Under the pieces are notes generated by a model, which saw only the letters and a list, made by a program, of their open reading frames with translations, was not told the origin of the DNA and did no database searches. This document shows positions 9,835 through 20,057 of a DNA stretch of 64,000 nt, piece by piece (the first letter of the stretch is position 1; each line of letters opens with the position of its first letter). The DNA comes from Erinaceus europaeus. Lineage: Eukaryota; Chordata; Mammalia; Eulipotyphla; Erinaceidae. Where the stretch lies: NCBI RefSeq assembly GCF_950295315.1, contig NC_080185.1, positions 47,473,237 through 47,537,236 on the forward strand, given 5' to 3'. The translations under genes and the position numbers were made by a program.

Positions 9835-12800
9835 TATTATTTATTTATTGGGGAATTAATGTTTTACGTTCAAAAGTAAATAAAATAGTTTGTACATGCA
9901 TAACATTTCCAAGTTTTCCATATAACAATACAACCTCCACTAAGTCCTCTGTCATCCATTTTGGACCTGTATTCCTCCCTAACCCACCCCAGAGTCTTTT
10001 ACTTTGGTGCAATATGCCAACTCGAATTAAGGTTCTACTTGTATTTTCCCTTCTGATCCTGTTTTTCAACTTCTGCCTGAAAGTGAGATCATCCCATATT
10101 CATTCTTCTGTTTCTGACTTATTTCACTTAGCATGATTACTTCAAGATCCATCCAAGATGGGCTGAAAACAGTAAAGCCACCATTTTAAATAGCTGAGTA
10201 GTATTCCATTGTGTACATATACCAAAATTTGTTCAGCCACTCATCTGTTGTTGGACACTTGGGTTGCTTCCAGGTTTTGGTTATTACAAATTGTGCTGCT
10301 AAGAACATATGTGTACACAGATCTTTCTGGATGGATGTGTTGGGTTTCTTAAGATATATCCCCAGGAGAGGAATTGCAGGATCATAGGGTAAGTTTATTT
10401 CTAGCCTTCTGAGAGTTCTCCAGACTGTTCTCCACAGAGTTTGGACCAATTTACATTCCCACCAGCAGACAGGAGGGTTCCTATGACCCCACAACCTCTC
10501 CAGCATTTGCTGGTGCTATCTTCCCTGGTGTATGACATTCTCACAGGAGTGAAGTGGTATCTCATTGTTGTTTTTATTTGCATTTCTCTATCAAAGACTT
10601 GGAGCATTTTTTTCATGTGCTTCTTGGCCTTTTGAATCTTTTCTGTGGTGAATATTCTGTCCATGTCCTATCCCCATATTTGGATGGGGTTATTTATATT
10701 CTTGTTGTTAAGTTTGGAAAGCTCTTTACATATTTTGGTTATTAAACTCTTGTTTGATGTATGACATGTAAAGATCTTCTATTCTGTGAGGGGTCTCTTT
10801 GTTTGGGTATTGGTTTATCGATTTTGTTCACTCTTTCAAAGAACCAACATTTACTTTCCTTGATTTTTTTGTATGGTTTTCCTATTTTCAATGTTAGTTA
10901 TTTGTTCCCTAACTTTAATGATTTCTGTCCTTATGGTTGCTTTAGGATTCCTTTTTTCTTCTTCAAGGTCTTTAAGATGTCCAATCAGGTTGTTAATTTG
11001 TGCTTTTTCTTATTTCCTAATGTGTGCTTGTATGGGTATGAACTTCCCTCTCAGTATTGCCTTAACTGTGTCCCAAATATATTGATAGCTTGTGTCTTCA
11101 TTTTCATTGAACTCTTGAAACATTTTGATTTCTTCCTTTATTTCCTCTTTGACCCAATAGTTGTTAAGCAGTGTACTGTTGAGCTTCCACATTTTGGGAC
11201 TATTGCTAATCTTTTGTTGATTGTTAAGTGTTAGTTTAATTCCACTGTGGTCTGAGAAGATGCTTGGGATGTTTTCAATGCTCTTGAATTTGCTGATGCT
11301 GTCTTTGTGGCCTACCATATGGTCTATCCTTGAGAATGACCCATGGGGAATTGAGTAGAATGTGTATTCCAGTTTCTTGGGGTGAATGACTCTGAAAATG
11401 TCCAAATGTCCAATAGTTCTAGTTTATCTATCTCCTCATTTAGCTCCCTCATTTCTTTATTGATTTTCTGCCTGGATGATCTGTCAAGTTGAGATAGTGG
11501 AATGTTGAAGTCCCCTACCATTACTGTGTTGCTGTTAATATATTTCTGTAGCTCTTGCAGTAGATGTTTGATGTATTTAGATGGCTTCTCATTGTGTGCA
11601 TCAGTGTTAATAATTGTTAAGTCCTCTTGGTTGACTGATCCTCTGAGCATTAAGTAATGTCCATCCCTATCTTTTTAAATTTTATTGAATTTAAAGTCTA
11701 TCGTGTCAGATCTGAGAATAGCTGTTCCTGCCTATTTTGTGAGCCATTGGCTTGTTTGATAGTTTTCCATTCTTTCACTTTGAGTCTATGTCTTGTTGAG
11801 ATAGGTGGGTTTCCTGTAGACAGAATATTGTTGGGTTGTGTTCTCTGATCCATCTTCCTACTCTGTGCCTTTTAATAGGTGAATTCAGGCCATTGACATT
11901 TATTGATATCAAAGACTGAAGATATTTTAATGCCATTCTTGTAGATTTTTAGAGTGTTCTGCTAGATGGCCTATTTTTGGTGGTCTGTTTATAAGAGAAC
12001 TTTCAGAACTTCTTTCAGGGAAGGCTTGGTGATAGTTGATTGTTTCAACTGTTGCTAGTCTGAGAAGGTTTAGATGCCTCCATCTAGTCTGAAGGACAGT
12101 CTAGGAGGATATAGTAGTCTTGGTTGAAAGCCTTTCTCATTGAGCGCTCAATAGGTATCTTGCCATTCTCTTTTGGCCTGTAGTATTTGTGTGGAGAAGT
12201 CTGCATCCTAATCTTATGGGTTTTCCTCTGTAGGTGACTCTTTTTCTTGTGCAGCCTTCAGGATCCTTTCTTTATCCTTATTTCTTTCCATTCTAAATAA
12301 GATGTGTCTTTTTGTCTTTAATTATGGTTAATTCTGCTTGGGACCCTCTGGGCTTCTTGAACCTTTGTGTCTTTTGTGTTGTCTAGAGTAGAGAAGTTCT
12401 CAGCTATTATGTCCTGAAGAATGCTTTCTTCCCCTTCCTCTCTTTCTTCCTCTGGTAAACCAATAATGTGTATTTTATTTATTTTTTTGAAGTTATCTCG
12501 TATGTCTCTGTTGTTGTTTTCATTATTTCTTAATCTCTTTTTGATATCTCTTGCTTCTTTTTAAATTGTCTCTAATTAATCCTTGATCTTGCTAATTCTG
12601 TCATTGGCTTCATTTATTCTATTCTCTCTCCCCTCTACTGTTTTCTGGAGCTCATCTATTTTGTTACCCTGTCCTGACAGTATTTTAACTTGTTCAGCTA
12701 GTTGTGTCCTTAGCTCAGCTATTTCAGATTTCTGCTCTTTAATAACCTTGAGGTAATTAGTGTTTTCTTCTAGAGATTCATTTTTTGTTTCTGCATTTCT

Positions 12801-13892
12801 GATGACAATTCTTTCAAACTCTTTACTCACTCATGTGAATATTTCCTTAGCTAGTGTTTGGAAGTTGACCTCATTATTTTGTGCTTCACCCTTTGGGGGG
12901 CTTTTAGCTGGACTCTTATTCTAGTTTATTTCTCCAATATTTCTTCTTGTTATAGTTATGCTATATAGTATGTTGTGAGTTCCCTCTTTCAAGACTTTTC
13001 AAATTACTGATCACTGTTGCCTGGATTGACTTGTGTCTAAGTAAGGTATTTATAGAGTTCACAGTTGTGGAAATTAACAGTTGTTTCAATATTATTTTAA
13101 TCCCTGACTTGAAGTACAGTGGCTTTTAAAGCCTCTTTAGTTCTTTTTCTTCCCTGTAGGCTATGGGAGCCTGAGGGCTTTTAAACTATAAGTAGGCTTT
13201 TTAGCTTAATCTTTCACTCCTGACCAAGAGATAAAGTAGGTGGGGGAGAGATAATACAGTGGTTATGCAAAATAGACTCTCAGACCCCAAGGATCCAAAG
13301 CTACAGGTTCAATTTAGCTTCTCTACCAAGCTGGGCAGCACTGCTGGGCCTTGTGAGTTTCTAAGCAAATCCCTTTTATAGTCTGTAGGTTCTGAGGCAA
13401 GTATTCACTATTTGGTCATCAGGAGAACAACATGGAAAGTCTCCCACCACACAGCCCCACCACTAGGCCACTAATGTGTAGCTCTTCTCCTGTGTTTTCT
13501 GATTAGTTCTCTGTTCCGAGATGTCAGCACAGGCCCTCCCCCCTGTTGCTTCAGCCTCTGAGGGCAGTAACAATGGAGACTCACAGTTGCATTTGGTGAG
13601 TCTTAGGGGAGTCCTCTCCTCCCTTCAGCAGTCTTTTTGTTGGTAAAACAGACTGGAGGTGGTGCCTCAACTGGTAAACTGAGGACTGTTACCAACCACT
13701 TAATCTTTCCCTAGACTCTTCTCTGTCCAAGAGCCACACATAATTGCACTCACTGGTGATTTGGTGGGTTCCTGAAGTTGTTCTAGTCCTGTCTTGTTGC
13801 AGATGATCTCCTTTGGTATTCCTAGTTGACCAGGGAGAGAAACACAGCTATTGCTGCTTCGTAGCTCTGCCTCCAGAAGTCAGAGAGCACGG
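9835..13892 (-). mobile_element. Old L1, both ends present, internal deletion of about 2 kb in ORF2
   Basis: Read on the minus strand it has a 5' UTR (about 12900-13890), ORF1 remains (about 11950-12830, coiled-coil-rich), the ORF2 endonuclease part (about 11010-11650, with a GDFN motif and SDHSG), a jump near 10800 from early reverse transcriptase to the ORF2 C-terminus, and the C-terminal end (10186-10664, with the CWRGCG zinc-knuckle start). The 3' UTR is short (about 300 bp), unlike the younger L1s. It has many stops and frameshifts. It landed in the old LTR, which resumes at GGTGACTTTTTAAATGCTC. Confidence 0.85.
13240..13375 (+). repeat. Old tRNA-derived SINE (family C) inside the L1 5' UTR, plus strand
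   Basis: GGGGGAGAGATAATACAGTG GTTATGCAAA resembles a pol III A box, and AGCTACAGGTTCAATTTAGC carries a B-box-like GGTTCAATTT about 50 bp downstream. It matches, in reverse, the SINE at 25010-25160. Confidence 0.6.
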
Positions 13893-14070
13893 TGACTTTT
13901 TAAATGCTCTGAAAGTATAGATTAGATCTGTACTATTCTATGTGACTCCTTTATGATTCTATAGCTTTTGGACAGGGAAATGGGATGGATTAAAGCACAT
14001 TTTCTACTCTGGGTGACAGTGCTGTGATTCTCTTCCCACTGGCTGTTCCCAAGAGGTTTTTCCAGTTTAC
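13893..14070 (-). repeat. Old ERV LTR, part 2
   Basis: Continues the LTR interrupted at 9512: ACTTTTTAAATGCTCTGAAA and GTGCTGTGATTCTCTTCCCA match 4420-4445 and 4590-4605. Confidence 0.5.
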
Positions 14071-14189
14071 CCTAAGAGTTTTTTTTCATTCTTTTTTCTC
14101 TTTTACATTCCCTTTCAAAAACCAAGCAATTATCATACCTTATACATATGGAAAATGGTAAAGAAAACCATCATGAGGGAAGGGAGCAG

Positions 14190-14385
14190 AGGTAACTTAC
14201 TGGGTAGGTGACATGGTTTACCATGCTTATTGCCCAGGTTTCAGCCCTGGCATTGGGGAGTCACTGTTGTGGTGCGTTTCTTTTTCAATCTGTCTCTTTC
14301 GGAGTGAGAAAATGTCCTGATAAGATTGCCCACATGGAAAGCCCCAACTCCACATACACAAAAAACAAGTAAATAAAAAAAAAAA
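14190..14385 (+). repeat. Diverged tRNA-like SINE with A-rich tail, plus strand
   Basis: CTGGGTAGGTGACATGGTTT, GCCCAGGTTTCAGCCCTGG (B-box-like) and a terminal AATAAAAAAAAAAA tail. Family uncertain. Confidence 0.4.
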
Positions 14386-14514
14386 GCAGAATAATTAGTG
14401 GAATATACACTATTGGTCTAGAATGGTCCATTGTGTACCTTCCGTTGACCAGTCCAGCTCATCCCTGCGTCTAGGTTTCTTAAAAATTGAAATAAGTAAG
14501 ACTCTCTCTTTGTT

Positions 14515-14758
14515 CAGCCTTTGTTGTCCTTGTTGTGTTATTATTGTAGTTATCATTGTTGTTGGATAGGACAGAGAGAAATGAAGAGAGGAGGGGAAGA
14601 CAGAGGGGGAGAGATAGACACCTGCAGATGGGCTTCAGCGCCTGTGAAGGGACCTCCCCTGCAGGTGGGGATCCAGGGGCTCAAACTGGGATCCTTGTGC
14701 TGGTCCTTGTGCTTTGTGCCTCATAGGCTTAATCCGCTGCGCTACTGCCCGACTCCCA
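14515..14758 (-). repeat. tRNA SINE (family A), minus strand
   Basis: Shows TTGTTGTCCTTGTTGTG tail, GGACAGAGAGAAATGAAGAG, ACACCTGCAGATGGGCTTC and CCGCTGCGCTACTGCCCGAC. Confidence 0.88.
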
Positions 14759-15734
14759 ATAGTTTTCATTCTTTAAAATAATGATAATAGTTTTTCCTGA
14801 TGCCCAGTTTCTCTACGGACCTGACTGGCTTACAAGATCAATATGTGGTATTTCATTGTGACACATATTACGAAGATAATGCTGTGGACACCTTGAAGAA
14901 AGTCTGAATATTTTGAGGAACAGCACAGAGTTATTTAACATGCTGCAGGCACATTTGAAAATACTTTATTGTTATGGCATTGTATAACAGCTACTATGAT
15001 TGTTATTTTGCATATTAAGAAATAAGTATGGAAGTTAAACAAGTTGTTCAAGGTCACATAGCTAGCATTTAAACCTAAGTAGTCTGATGCTTAACAACCA
15101 TATTGTAACAACCATTGTGCTATGAAGTGAGAGGTGTATATTTTTGTGAGTTGCTGAGAATTGAGGATGGTAGGATTATAGTCATACAGATAACAGTTGC
15201 TAGTGGTGGTTATGCTAATATAAGAAATCTAAGTCCTCATTTTTCTTATACCTCAATAAATTATATCTATACTTTTTAAAACATTTCTGAATAATTTGTA
15301 ACTATTAAGAAAATTTCAGAAAACAATCTAAAAAGTTGAATGTGCAGACTGGGTCATAGGGTTTAAAAGGGGTAGAATGTGAAATTAATTTTGTTGTTAT
15401 CTTGATGCTAAGTCTCAAGCTATGTGCATGAATTATATTAATGGAAACTTTAAAAGACAATAATTTGCTAGCATTTAATTTGATAATTATTTTTTGTTTG
15501 GGTTGATAGTATACATTGTGGTAATGTATTTATATTTTATAGTACAGAAATTTTAATTTCTTTTAAATGAAAATCTTCATTAGTTTCTTATTCAGATAAT
15601 TCTGATATCAGAATTATGATTTTCCATTATACTTGGAGTGATACTTTTCATGTATTTTTCCTGTTTTCTGTATTCTGTTGCATATGTTATTAGGTTTTTG
15701 TGAACCTATCAAATAAAACTTTCAATTTTTTTTA
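14759..15734. other. LRCH2: Intron, no recognisable repeat
   Basis: AT-rich single-copy-looking sequence. No exon, repeat landmark or long frame seen. Confidence 0.55.
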
Positions 15735-15832
15735 ATCAGAACACTGCTCAGCCCTTGTTTGTATTAGTGCTTGGGATTGAACTTGAAACCTCCAAAACCC
15801 AGGCATGAGAAACCACTTTGCTGTTTCCCCAG
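15735..15832 (-). repeat. Old SINE (family C) fragment, minus strand
   Basis: AACACTGCTCAGCCCTTG, TGCTTGGGATTGAACTTGAA and CAGGCATGAGA match the family C copy at 25010-25160. Confidence 0.6.
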
Positions 15833-15859
15833 ATTTAAAAACAAAACTTTAAAAAATTT

Positions 15860-16080
15860 TAAAGAAAAAAAATATTTTGTTATTTATTGGATAGAAACAA
15901 AAAGAAATTGAGATGGGAGGGGAGATAAAGAAAGAGAGAGAGAGGCACCTGCAGCCCTGCTTCATCACTAGCAAAGCTTTCCCCCTGCAGGTGGAGACCA
16001 GGGGCTGGAACCTAGGCCATTGAGAACTGTAACATGTGCGTTTTGTGTAACTAGATATGGCACCACCTGGCCCCCAAAAC
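15860..16080 (-). repeat. tRNA SINE (family B), minus strand
   Basis: TTATTTATTGGATAGAAACA, CCCCTGCAGGTGGAGACCAG and GCACCACCTGGCCCCC. Confidence 0.8.
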
Positions 16081-16786
16081 AAAACCTCTAAAGCATAATT
16101 CCTGAGAAATACTTATTTGGTATCACACATCCTGACTGCAGTTAACCTTAGCAAACTGACTTACCATTTCCTTATCATTCACTGTCTTTTATATAGAGAG
16201 AATACTTTTATTTCTCATTAATCAATTTCTCTATCACCAATAACAATAATAAAAAGCCTTTGAGGATATTCCCTTGGTTGAACTGACCAATATATATTTT
16301 TATTATGTTATTCTAATTGGTCCACCATCAAACCTTTCAACAAATTCATTTTCTTGCCTTTTCATTCTCTGAATTAGTTTTCTTCTAGTGTTTAGATAAA
16401 GCAACATATTTCTGATTATAAAAATTTACATAATTTTATGGATTAGGTTTATTCTATTGTCACCATTGTCTTTTTTTCCCAGTAAAGGTAACTTTAAACT
16501 CTTGCATTATAAATTTTACATTGTGTAATGGCTTATATGTTTGCTTTTAGCAAGGAGACTTCATTGAAATGCATACAAATTTGTTTTTTCTAATAAAAAC
16601 GGAGAAAGCAATAATGTTTTGATTTGTATTAATGCTCTCAGATGTTTTATCTAGTGTTAGAAGTACATGTTTAGATATGCAAAGCATGTTAGGATTATGT
16701 TGTCATAGCATAATTTGAAATTATCAAAATGTATGTCAAGATATAAAATTAATGATAATTAAATCTTTTTCATTATTTATCAACAG
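16081..16786. other. LRCH2: Intron, no recognisable repeat
   Basis: AT-rich sequence leading to the acceptor of the exon at 16787. Nothing else recognised. Confidence 0.55.
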
Positions 16787-16920
16787 ATATGCTTAAAGGG
16801 TAAAGTGCACATATTTAAATACTTAAATATCCAAGCATGTTGCAGAATGGATAAGAAACCAGATTCTTTGGATCTTCCATCACTGAGTAAAAGAATGCCC
16901 TCCCAGCCTCTCACAGACAG
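16787..16920 (+). CDS. LRCH2: LRCH2 internal exon, LRR cap and start of linker (window exon 3)
   Basis: The 134-bp exon lies between TTATCAACAG and GACAG|GTAATA, starting in phase 0 and ending with two bases of a Ser codon. It encodes ICLKGKVHIFKYLNIQACCR, the segment that closes the LRR solenoid in LRCH family members, then the start of the serine/proline-rich linker (SLDLPSLSKRMPSQPLTDS). It sits 13.1 kb downstream of the previous exon, across an intron filled with an old ERV, an L1 and SINEs. Confidence 0.93.
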
Positions 16921-17004
16921 GTAATAATCCTTACAGTCTCATTTCATGATGATTGATGTTCTCTGTATAAAACATATTTATTAATTTTTAGAGCTTGGGT
17001 TTTG

Positions 17005-17110
17005 GTGTACTTGGTTCAGCACACATGTTACCATTTGTATAGACTTGGGTTCAAGCCCCTGGCCCCAACCAACAGGAGGAAGCTTCATGAGTGTTGAAAT
17101 AGTGCTGCAG

Positions 17111-17168
<58 letters not shown>

Positions 17169-17225
17169 CCTCTCTCTCTCTCTTTATCTCCCCTTTCCTT
17201 CTCTATTTCTCTCTCTCTACCCAAT
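17005..17225 (+). repeat. tRNA SINE (family B) with (TC)n microsatellite, plus strand
   Basis: A tRNA-like head (TTGGTTCAGCACACATGTTA, GACTTGGGTTCAAGCCCCTG as B box) is followed by a pure CT run at about 17117-17165 and more CT-rich sequence. The apparent Leu/Ser open frame is the microsatellite. Confidence 0.75.
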
Positions 17226-17489
17226 TAAAAGAAAGGTTTGAGTATATTGAATATATTTAGAGCAATTGGCCCTGTATTACAATCAATTACTGGATGAAGT
17301 GAAATATCACCACCATAGGATAAAATTTAGGGATAGCAGAATGAGTTTGGCATTTTGTCAAAAAATATTTATTTGATAATAAATCATAACATTGGATATT
17401 ATGTTGTGAAAAATCTATTTTTTCAGCACTTGGTTATTACATTTATCTCTGCGATAATTTTACTGAGCATTTTTCCCCCTTTAAAGGGG

Positions 17490-18250
17490 AGTCTAATGGT
17501 TTTCAATAAGTGCAATTGTTGACACATGGGTAAAAATGTCTCATCTCGGGAGGCTGGGCGGTAGCACATTGGATTAAACGCACATGGCAAAAAGTGTAAG
17601 GACTGGCACAAGGATCCTGGTTCCAACCCCTGGCTCCCCACCTGCAGGGGGATCGCTTCACAGGTGATGAAGCGGGTCTGCAGGTGTTTATCTTTTTCTC
17701 CTCCTTTCTGTCTTCCCCTCTTCTCTTGATTTCTCTCTGTCCTATCCAACAACAATGACAGCAATAACAAAAATAACAACAACAACGATAAATAACAAGG
17801 GCAACAAAAGGGAAAAAATAGCCTCTAGTAGCAGTGGATTTGTAGTGTAGGCACCAAGCCCCAGAAATAACCCTGGGGGAAAAAAGAAAAAAAAGTCTCA
17901 TCTCATCATGACAGGTATCTACTAAACACTCTCACCCCCAGCTTAAATCTCCCTCCACCATCATGCACCAAGCCCTGAAAACAACCCCCTTCCCCTAGTC
18001 CTGTGCTTTGCTGTCATGTACTAAACCCAGTCCAAGTTCTACTTTGTATTTCCCATTTCTGTTCTTGTTTTCCAACTGTGCCCATGAATGAGATCATCTC
18101 ATATTCATCCTTCTCTTTCTGGCTTGTCTCACATAACATGATTCCTTCAAGCTCCCTCCAAGAGGAGGCGGAAAAGGTGAATTCATCATTCTTAGTATCT
18201 GAGTAGTAGTGTTGTGCATTTTTTGATAAGTATAATTTGATTTTCACCTA
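17490..18250 (-). mobile_element. L1 3' end, 5'-truncated, split by a SINE
   Basis: GTTGACACATGGGTAAAAAT (17517) continues after the SINE as ATCATGACAGGTATCTACTA (17905), then AGATCATCTCATATTCATCC and the end of ORF2. Short-3'UTR subfamily. Confidence 0.75.
17538..17904 (+). repeat. tRNA SINE (family A), full length, plus strand, with 10-bp TSD
   Basis: Head GGGAGGCTGGGCGGTAGCAC, core CACCTGCAGGGGGATCGC, CAACAA-rich region and A-rich tail. Flanked by GTCTCATCTC at 17538-17547 and 17895-17904. It is inserted in an L1 3' UTR, so it is younger than that L1. Confidence 0.9.
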
Positions 18251-18289
18251 AGTTTATAAGAGCAAGATATATATTTTTTCAATTTTATT

Positions 18290-18485
18290 ATATTATTATC
18301 TTTATTTATTGGATAGAGACAGCCAGAAATTGAGAGGGAAAGGGGAGATAGGGAGACACCTGTAGCACTGCTTTACCACTTGTGAAGCTTTCCCTCTGTA
18401 GGTGGGGACTGGGGGCTTGAACCCAGGTCCTTGTGCATTGTAACGTGTGCACTCAAGCAGATGCACCTCCGCCCAGCCCCAGAGC
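18290..18485 (-). repeat. tRNA SINE (family B), minus strand
   Basis: TTTATTGGATAGAGACAGCC, CTCTGTAGGTGGGGACTGGG and CACCTCCGCCCAGCCCC. Confidence 0.85.
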
Positions 18486-18544
18486 AAGATATTTCAGGGT
18501 ACCTTTCTTTAATTCTTCATATTCTTTATTTTTGTTGTTTTACT

Positions 18545-19560
18545 TTTTAAATGTTCTTTTTATTAGTAACTTAATAATGGTTTACAACACAAGAGTACAA
18601 CGATATTCTTTCACACTGTACACAACACCAAAGCTCTTACCCTTCTCTGATAATCACCATGGTTCTCATAAAGTTTGAGCAGTTTGTTTCCTAATCTCTA
18701 TACATTCACATGTTTACATTTTCAGTATTCTACATATGAGAGTTATATCAATATGAGTGATATCAGGCAGCTGTCTTCACCTCCTTATTGTTTCATTAAG
18801 CATAATTACCTCCAGCTCTATTCATTTTGTCCTGAAGGATACATAATCATCCTTTCAAATTATAGAATAGTATTTTATTGAATATATATCCCTTAACCTC
18901 TCCATTCAGTCGTCTGTCAAAGGACATTTAGGTTGCTTTAATACCTTAGTAATTGTAAATAATACAGCCATGATCATAGGGGAACATGTATTACTTTGAA
19001 TCAGTATCAGTGTTTTCATATCTATGTATATATACCTATGAATGACATTGCTAGGTCATAAAGTATTTCCACTTTTATATGTCTAAGGATTCTTGATACT
19101 ATATTCTTTCGGGGGCTGCACCAGTTTGCATTTAATAACTTTGAATCAGAAATACATTTTCTTTGCATCCTTGATGATATTTTTTTATGATCTAGAAAAG
19201 TTACACAGATTTGAGGTGGAATTTCATTGTGGTTATAATTTGCTTTTATCTGATGATTATTGCTTTGAATTATTTTTCATTCTGTGGGCCACCTGCATGT
19301 CTTCTTTAAGAGAACTGTCTTGAGATCTTTTGTCTTTTCATTGCATTGCTTTTTGTTGTTAAGTGGTTTGATTTCTTTATATGTTTTATATCAATCCCTG
19401 GTAAGATATGCAATTTGCAAATATCTTCTAATTAGTGGGTCATCTTTGTAATTTTTATAGAATTTTCTCTCAGTGTGTTGAAGATTTTTAAATTTATTGT
19501 AATCCCATTAATTTATACTTGCTTTGCTTGATAATGGAACTTCACTCCTCTTTTAACTCT
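18545..19560 (-). mobile_element. Old L1 fragment (3' UTR and end of ORF2)
   Basis: Starts TTTTTATTAGTAACTTAATA, passes AGGTTGCTTTAATACCTTAG and GGGGCTGCACCAGTTTGCAT (ORF2 C-terminal landmarks, antisense) and fades near 19560. Heavily diverged. Confidence 0.7.
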
Positions 19561-20057
19561 ATGTCTGAGAGTTTATTTAACAGTAGTAGTAAACTTTCTC
19601 AAATCTATGAAGTCTCACACTTGTATCTCAAAAACGACGACAGAAGACAAGTCCACCAGCTATATGTTAAATAGACATTTACTTTCTCACCTGGAATTCC
19701 CTGCTTTCATCTCTTAACTCAAGAAATGAACCAAAAGAAAAACTCTATTTTGGCTACTGTGAAAAAGGACCTATGACTGTTTGCCACTGGGAATCATGTA
19801 ACGGGAATTCTTTTTCACAAATATTTTTTATATGGTACCTTATAGACTAACTCAGTTTATAGTTTCCAAACCCAGCAACACTATATTAATATAAATTAGT
19901 AATTTACAAAGTAGTAACTAGGAATTAACTTACATATTCTAGAACATGCTATTAATTTAGGTGTTCAAAGACAGAATTTGTTGCAGGTGGGATTTCTTTT
20001 AATTCCTTTCTTTTAAAAATATTAGTGACTTAATTCTGCACCGTTTCCACCAGAGTT
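19561..20057. other. LRCH2: Intron, no recognisable repeat
   Basis: About 500 bp of AT-rich sequence between the old L1 and the half-L1, ending in the presumed target-site duplication ACCAGAGTT (20049-20057). Confidence 0.5.

Noticed and set aside
17045..17260. Leu/Ser repeat protein
   Set aside because: It is a (TC)n microsatellite in a SINE.
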